Below the pieces are notes generated by a model. That model saw only the letters and a program-made list of their open reading frames with translations. It had not been told where the DNA came from and made no database searches. From Fimbriimonas planktonicus (GTDB lineage Bacteria; Armatimonadota; Fimbriimonadia; Fimbriimonadales; Fimbriimonadaceae), in assembly GCA_965234685.1 (NCBI GenBank), contig OZ248539.1, positions 2,790,001 to 2,854,000 on the forward strand: DNA of 64,000 nt. The letters are read 5' to 3'. Of this stretch, positions 61,256 through 64,000 are shown piece after piece. Both the position numbers and the translations under genes were made by a program. The first letter of the stretch is position 1; each line of letters begins with the position of its first letter.

Positions 61256-62278
61256 ATGCCTCGCGGAGATGAGCTCGATCCAAACGTTCATGCGGACGAC
61301 TTTTCCGCCGAGCTGAGCCTCCGTCCGCGTCGGCTGACCGAGTTCATTGGGCAAGAGAAGCTGAAGACCAATTTGAACGTCTTCCTCACCGCTGCCCGGC
61401 AGCGCGATGAGGCCCTCGACCACGTACTTTTGTACGGCCCACCCGGCCTCGGCAAGACGACCCTCGCCCACATTATCGCCACCGAAATGGGCGCAGAGTT
61501 GCACGTAACGAGCGGCCCTGCCGTCGAGAGACCTGGTGATTTGGTCGGCATTCTTACCAACCTGGAGCCCGGAGCCGTGTTGTTTATCGACGAAATTCAC
61601 CGCCTCAGCCGGACCGTCGAAGAGATTCTGTATCCGGCGATGGAGGACTGCAAAGTTGACATCATGATCGGCAAAGGGCCCGCCGCCCGATCCATTCGGC
61701 TCGACGTGCCGAAGTTCACCGTCGTCGGTGCGACCACCAGGCAAGGCCTTCTCACCGGTCCGCTTCGCGACCGCTTCGGAATCATCTCCCACTTCCAGTT
61801 TTACGACCGCGCGGCTCTGTACGAAATCGTCGTCCGCTCGGCCCACATTCTCGGTTTCCCCATCGACCGCACCGGCGCCGAAGAGATCGCTCGCCGAAGC
61901 CGCGGCACCCCCCGCATCGCCAACCGCCTCCTGCGAAGAGTCCGCGACTTCGCCCAAGTCGATGGCCTCGACACCATCGACAACGTCATCGCCGCCAAAG
62001 CCTGCCACGCCCTCGAGATCGACGACAACGGCCTAGACCAAATCGACCGCCAACTTCTGCGCATGATGATCGAACGCTACCGAGGCGGCCCCGTCGGCCT
62101 AGACACCCTCGCCGCCAGCACCGGCGAAGACGCCACGACCATCGAAGACGTCTACGAGCCCTACCTCCTCCAGATGGGCTACATCCAACGCACCCCCCGC
62201 GGCCGAACCGTCACCGACGCGGCTTATAAGCTCCTCGGCCTGGCGAAGCCAAGCGATCCGCCGTTGTTGGAACCATGA
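61256..62278 (+). CDS. ruvB: Holliday junction helicase RuvB
   Basis: RuvB is the AAA+ motor that drives branch migration. The 340-residue protein has RPRRLTEFIGQEKLKTNL, Walker A YGPPGLGKTTLA, Walker B LFIDEIHRLSRTVEE, sensor 1 GATTRQGLLTGPLRDRFG, the arginine-finger region and the C-terminal winged helix (PYLLQMGYIQRTPRGR). Its stop codon overlaps the ATG of the purA-like fragment that follows. Confidence 0.97.
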   Translation: MPRGDELDPNVHADDFSAELSLRPRRLTEFIGQEKLKTNLNVFLTAARQRDEALDHVLLYGPPGLGKTTLAHIIATEMGAELHVTSGPAVERPGDLVGILTNLEPGAVLFIDEIHRLSRTVEEILYPAMEDCKVDIMIGKGPAARSIRLDVPKFTVVGATTRQGLLTGPLRDRFGIISHFQFYDRAALYEIVVRSAHILGFPIDRTGAEEIARRSRGTPRIANRLLRRVRDFAQVDGLDTIDNVIAAKACHALEIDDNGLDQIDRQLLRMMIERYRGGPVGLDTLAASTGEDATTIEDVYEPYLLQMGYIQRTPRGRTVTDAAYKLLGLAKPSDPPLLEP

Positions 62279-62355
62279 ACGGTTCGCCCACCGTCAGGAT
62301 GGGCCAAAACTACGAAGAAACGATCATCACGCGCCCAGACTTGATCTGGGCGTAA
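62275..62355 (+). pseudogene. Remnant of a second purA 3' end
   Basis: This 26-codon frame ends in EETIITRPDLIWA and stop, the same 13 residues that end PurA at 6785. The preceding residues VRMGQNY align with VSIGPDR of PurA but have drifted. Over the last 43 bases the copies differ at about four positions, which change no amino acid, and both can fold the CGCCCAGA hairpin. The ATG overlaps the ruvB stop (ATGA). It is most likely what is left of a duplicated or displaced purA gene. Confidence 0.7.
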
Positions 62356-62404
62356 TCTCTTCCAATACGACTGGAAGGTTCCATGCTGTGGGTACGGTAC
62401 TAGA

Positions 62405-62929
62405 ATGGCGTCTCATCGGGAGTTGCGACCATTTGGCTTGGAATCGTTCTCCTTCTGGTTCGCGAAGCGACTCCTTGGCCGCCATCCTGAGTGGCTCGCC
62501 TACGTCGAACCCGTGGAGTTGGAGGAGGACGGTATGCCTGTCCGTACGCTGGGAATAAACCTTCCATCCCAGAATGAGCAGATTCCTGAGCCCTTAACGA
62601 TCGAGATAGCCCTGGATAGGATCGTCGTTGTCTCGTGGTTTCCGATGGGCAGTCAGTTACGGTGGCACCTCGACTGGGTCTGCTACTTGAAAGAAACGCC
62701 ACAACCGACTGAGTGGGTTAGCGACCACGACGGAGTCGATAGCATCGCGGATTTTGTAGAGCAGTTCCTGGCAGAGGAGTTAGCCGCAATCTGGACCAGT
62801 GACGGCCCGGACCAGGGCGGAACCTTTGGAATCGTCACTGCAGAAGATGTGAGGAGCGGTGTTTTCCGGAAAGGGAAAGAGTGCACGGTGATTCGATCTT
62901 GGAAGGGATCCCTCGATCTGTCGCTTTAG
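62405..62929 (+). CDS. Hypothetical cytoplasmic protein
   Basis: The 174-residue acidic protein has no signal peptide or membrane segment. Visible words are LRPFGLESFSFWFAKRLLGRHPEWL, EPLTIEIALDRIVVVSWFPMGSQLRWHLDW and SIADFVEQFLAEELAAIW. The pattern of alternating strands and a C-terminal helix is like small immunity-type or nuclease-inhibitor proteins, but this is only a resemblance. The ATG lies within TAGAATGG and has no ribosome binding site. I do not recognise a family. Confidence 0.6.
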   Translation: MASHRELRPFGLESFSFWFAKRLLGRHPEWLAYVEPVELEEDGMPVRTLGINLPSQNEQIPEPLTIEIALDRIVVVSWFPMGSQLRWHLDWVCYLKETPQPTEWVSDHDGVDSIADFVEQFLAEELAAIWTSDGPDQGGTFGIVTAEDVRSGVFRKGKECTVIRSWKGSLDLSL

Positions 62930-63031
62930 CCGCTCCAAAAGTTGGAAGTGTAGAGTTCAGGAACTGCAAGATCGGATTCCCAATCCTCACGCCTCTTTTG
63001 GGATAAACCCGGGCCATGTTAAGTAGCTAAG

Positions 63032-64000
63032 TTAGCTTAAGCTGACCGGATCCACGTCGATCACTACGCTCACTCCGCGCACCGAGACCGACTCCACCGC
63101 CGATTGAACCTCGGCCAGATCAGCAACAGCCGGAAGCTTCAGCAGCAAGTGCCGCCGCCAGCGGTTGTTTAGGCGCTCCAGTGGACAATCGGCGGGGCCC
63201 AAAACCGTCAATCCACTAGGCAATGCATCTCGAACCAGCCCCGACGCCTTGCCTACCGCCTCCCGATCTGGTCCGGTGACCAAGATATTCACCAGTCGCA
63301 AAAACGGTGGATAACCCACGCCTTGCCGCTCCAGAATCGCCTCTTCGAAGAACCCAACGTAGTCGTGCCCCTGAGCGTGAACCACCGCGGGATGCTCGGG
63401 GTTGAACGTCTGCACAAACACCCGACCAGGCAACGAACCCCGCCCCGCTCGGCCGGCGACTTGGCTAAGCAACTGAAAAGTCCGCTCCCCGCTCCGAAAG
63501 TCCGGCACGCTCAGCGAGATATCCGCCGCGACCACGCCCACCACGGTCACGTTCGGAAAGTCCAGCCCTTTCGCTACCATCTGCGTGCCCACCAAAATGT
63601 CCATGTCTTGAGCACGAAAAGCGGACAAAACCTCTTCCAGCGCACCTTTGCGGGACGCGATGTCGCGGTCGAGCCGGCCGATCCGCGCGGCGGGGAACAA
63701 CTCGCGCAGGCCTTCTTGCACCTTCTCCGTCCCGAGTCCGAATGGGTTCAGCCGCGTGCTCGTGCACTTGGGGCACTCTGATGGCACCACCACGGAATGT
63801 CCGCACTGGTGGCATCGCAGCTTCCGCTCGCCCCGGTGATAGCTCAGGGCCACGCTGCACTGCGGGCAAGCGGTGCGATATCCGCAATCGCGGCACATCA
63901 AAAATGGCGCATACGCCCGCCGGTTCAAGAACAAGATCGCCTGCTCTCCCCGGGCCAAAGCGTCGGAAATGGCAGTGGCCAACTCCGGCACCAGCAGCGC
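63032..64000 (-). CDS. priA: Primosomal replication helicase PriA, C-terminal part
   Basis: PriA restarts stalled replication forks. The visible 323 codons are the C-terminal half and run off the right edge of the window. They contain FLNRRAYAPFLMCRDCGYRTACPQC and further CxxC pairs (CHQCGHS, CPKC) that bind two zinc ions inside the helicase core. The core motifs GTQMVAKGLDFPNVTVVGVV and QVAGRAGRG and the C-terminal domain PPFLRLVNILVTGPDRE are also present. The 3' end is complete, with the stop at 63032. Confidence 0.95.
   Translation of the reverse strand, partial: ALLVPELATAISDALARGEQAILFLNRRAYAPFLMCRDCGYRTACPQCSVALSYHRGERKLRCHQCGHSVVVPSECPKCTSTRLNPFGLGTEKVQEGLRELFPAARIGRLDRDIASRKGALEEVLSAFRAQDMDILVGTQMVAKGLDFPNVTVVGVVAADISLSVPDFRSGERTFQLLSQVAGRAGRGSLPGRVFVQTFNPEHPAVVHAQGHDYVGFFEEAILERQGVGYPPFLRLVNILVTGPDREAVGKASGLVRDALPSGLTVLGPADCPLERLNNRWRRHLLLKLPAVADLAEVQSAVESVSVRGVSVVIDVDPVSLS

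Noticed and set aside
62318..62360. Hairpin CGCCCAGA/TCTGGGCG as a terminator for ruvB
   Set aside because: There is no T run after it, and the hairpin is explained by the purA-like coding remnant.

Overview
The window reads as ordinary chromosome of a Gram-negative, diderm bacterium of moderately high G+C. The best guess is the Armatimonadota (Fimbriimonadia-like). The reasons are the mix of a PEP-CTERM protein, a prepilin of the large DUF1559-like type, RNase Y with a YmdB-type phosphoesterase, an ECF42 sigma factor with YCII/DGPF partners, lipid A synthesis (lpxB), and many start codons without a Shine-Dalgarno site. The phylum is an inference from gene content, not a search result. I saw no rRNA, tRNA, CRISPR array or insertion sequence.

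Layout. 1-8 kb: an MDR oxidoreductase, a PEP-CTERM protein, map and ribBA, a lysine/saccharopine-type dehydrogenase and purA. 8-15 kb: a solitary sdhA, an ECF42 sigma operon with two YCII proteins, and a solute-binding protein fused to a sugar ABC permease. 15-25.5 kb: recA-recX-rny, a secreted protein with a likely leaderless promoter, a ymdB-like phosphoesterase with a PKD-domain protein, cdsA, a perfect ParB-binding parS palindrome, and valS. 25.5-31.5 kb: a late-competence/replication cluster on the minus strand (MBL hydrolase, comEC, dciA/DUF721, recF, RDD protein) and a divergent DUF58 gene.

31.5-34.5 kb: an A+T-richer two-gene island coding a spike/beta-helix-like protein and a lipoprotein. 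34.5-47 kb: lpxB, a Gfo/Idh oxidoreductase, ispE, a subtilisin-like protease, a THUMP-like methyltransferase, pdxS, a TfoX-like protein, signal peptidase I and polA. 47-64 kb: a PhyH oxygenase, ppc, a sugar isomerase, rimO, ndk, a double ABC-2 exporter operon ending in DUF429, a prepilin, an esterase, ruvA-ruvB, a remnant of a second purA 3' end, and the start of priA.

The most notable overall signal is regulatory. About a dozen genes lack a Shine-Dalgarno site and instead carry a -10-like hexamer (TAGAAT, TAGACT, TAAAGT, TAAACT or CATAAT, often with TGn in front) only 5 to 9 bases before the start codon, as expected for leaderless mRNAs. Other striking points are the parS site next to recF and dciA but without dnaA, dnaN or gyrB, the purA remnant, and a recF reading frame with no normal start where the family begins.
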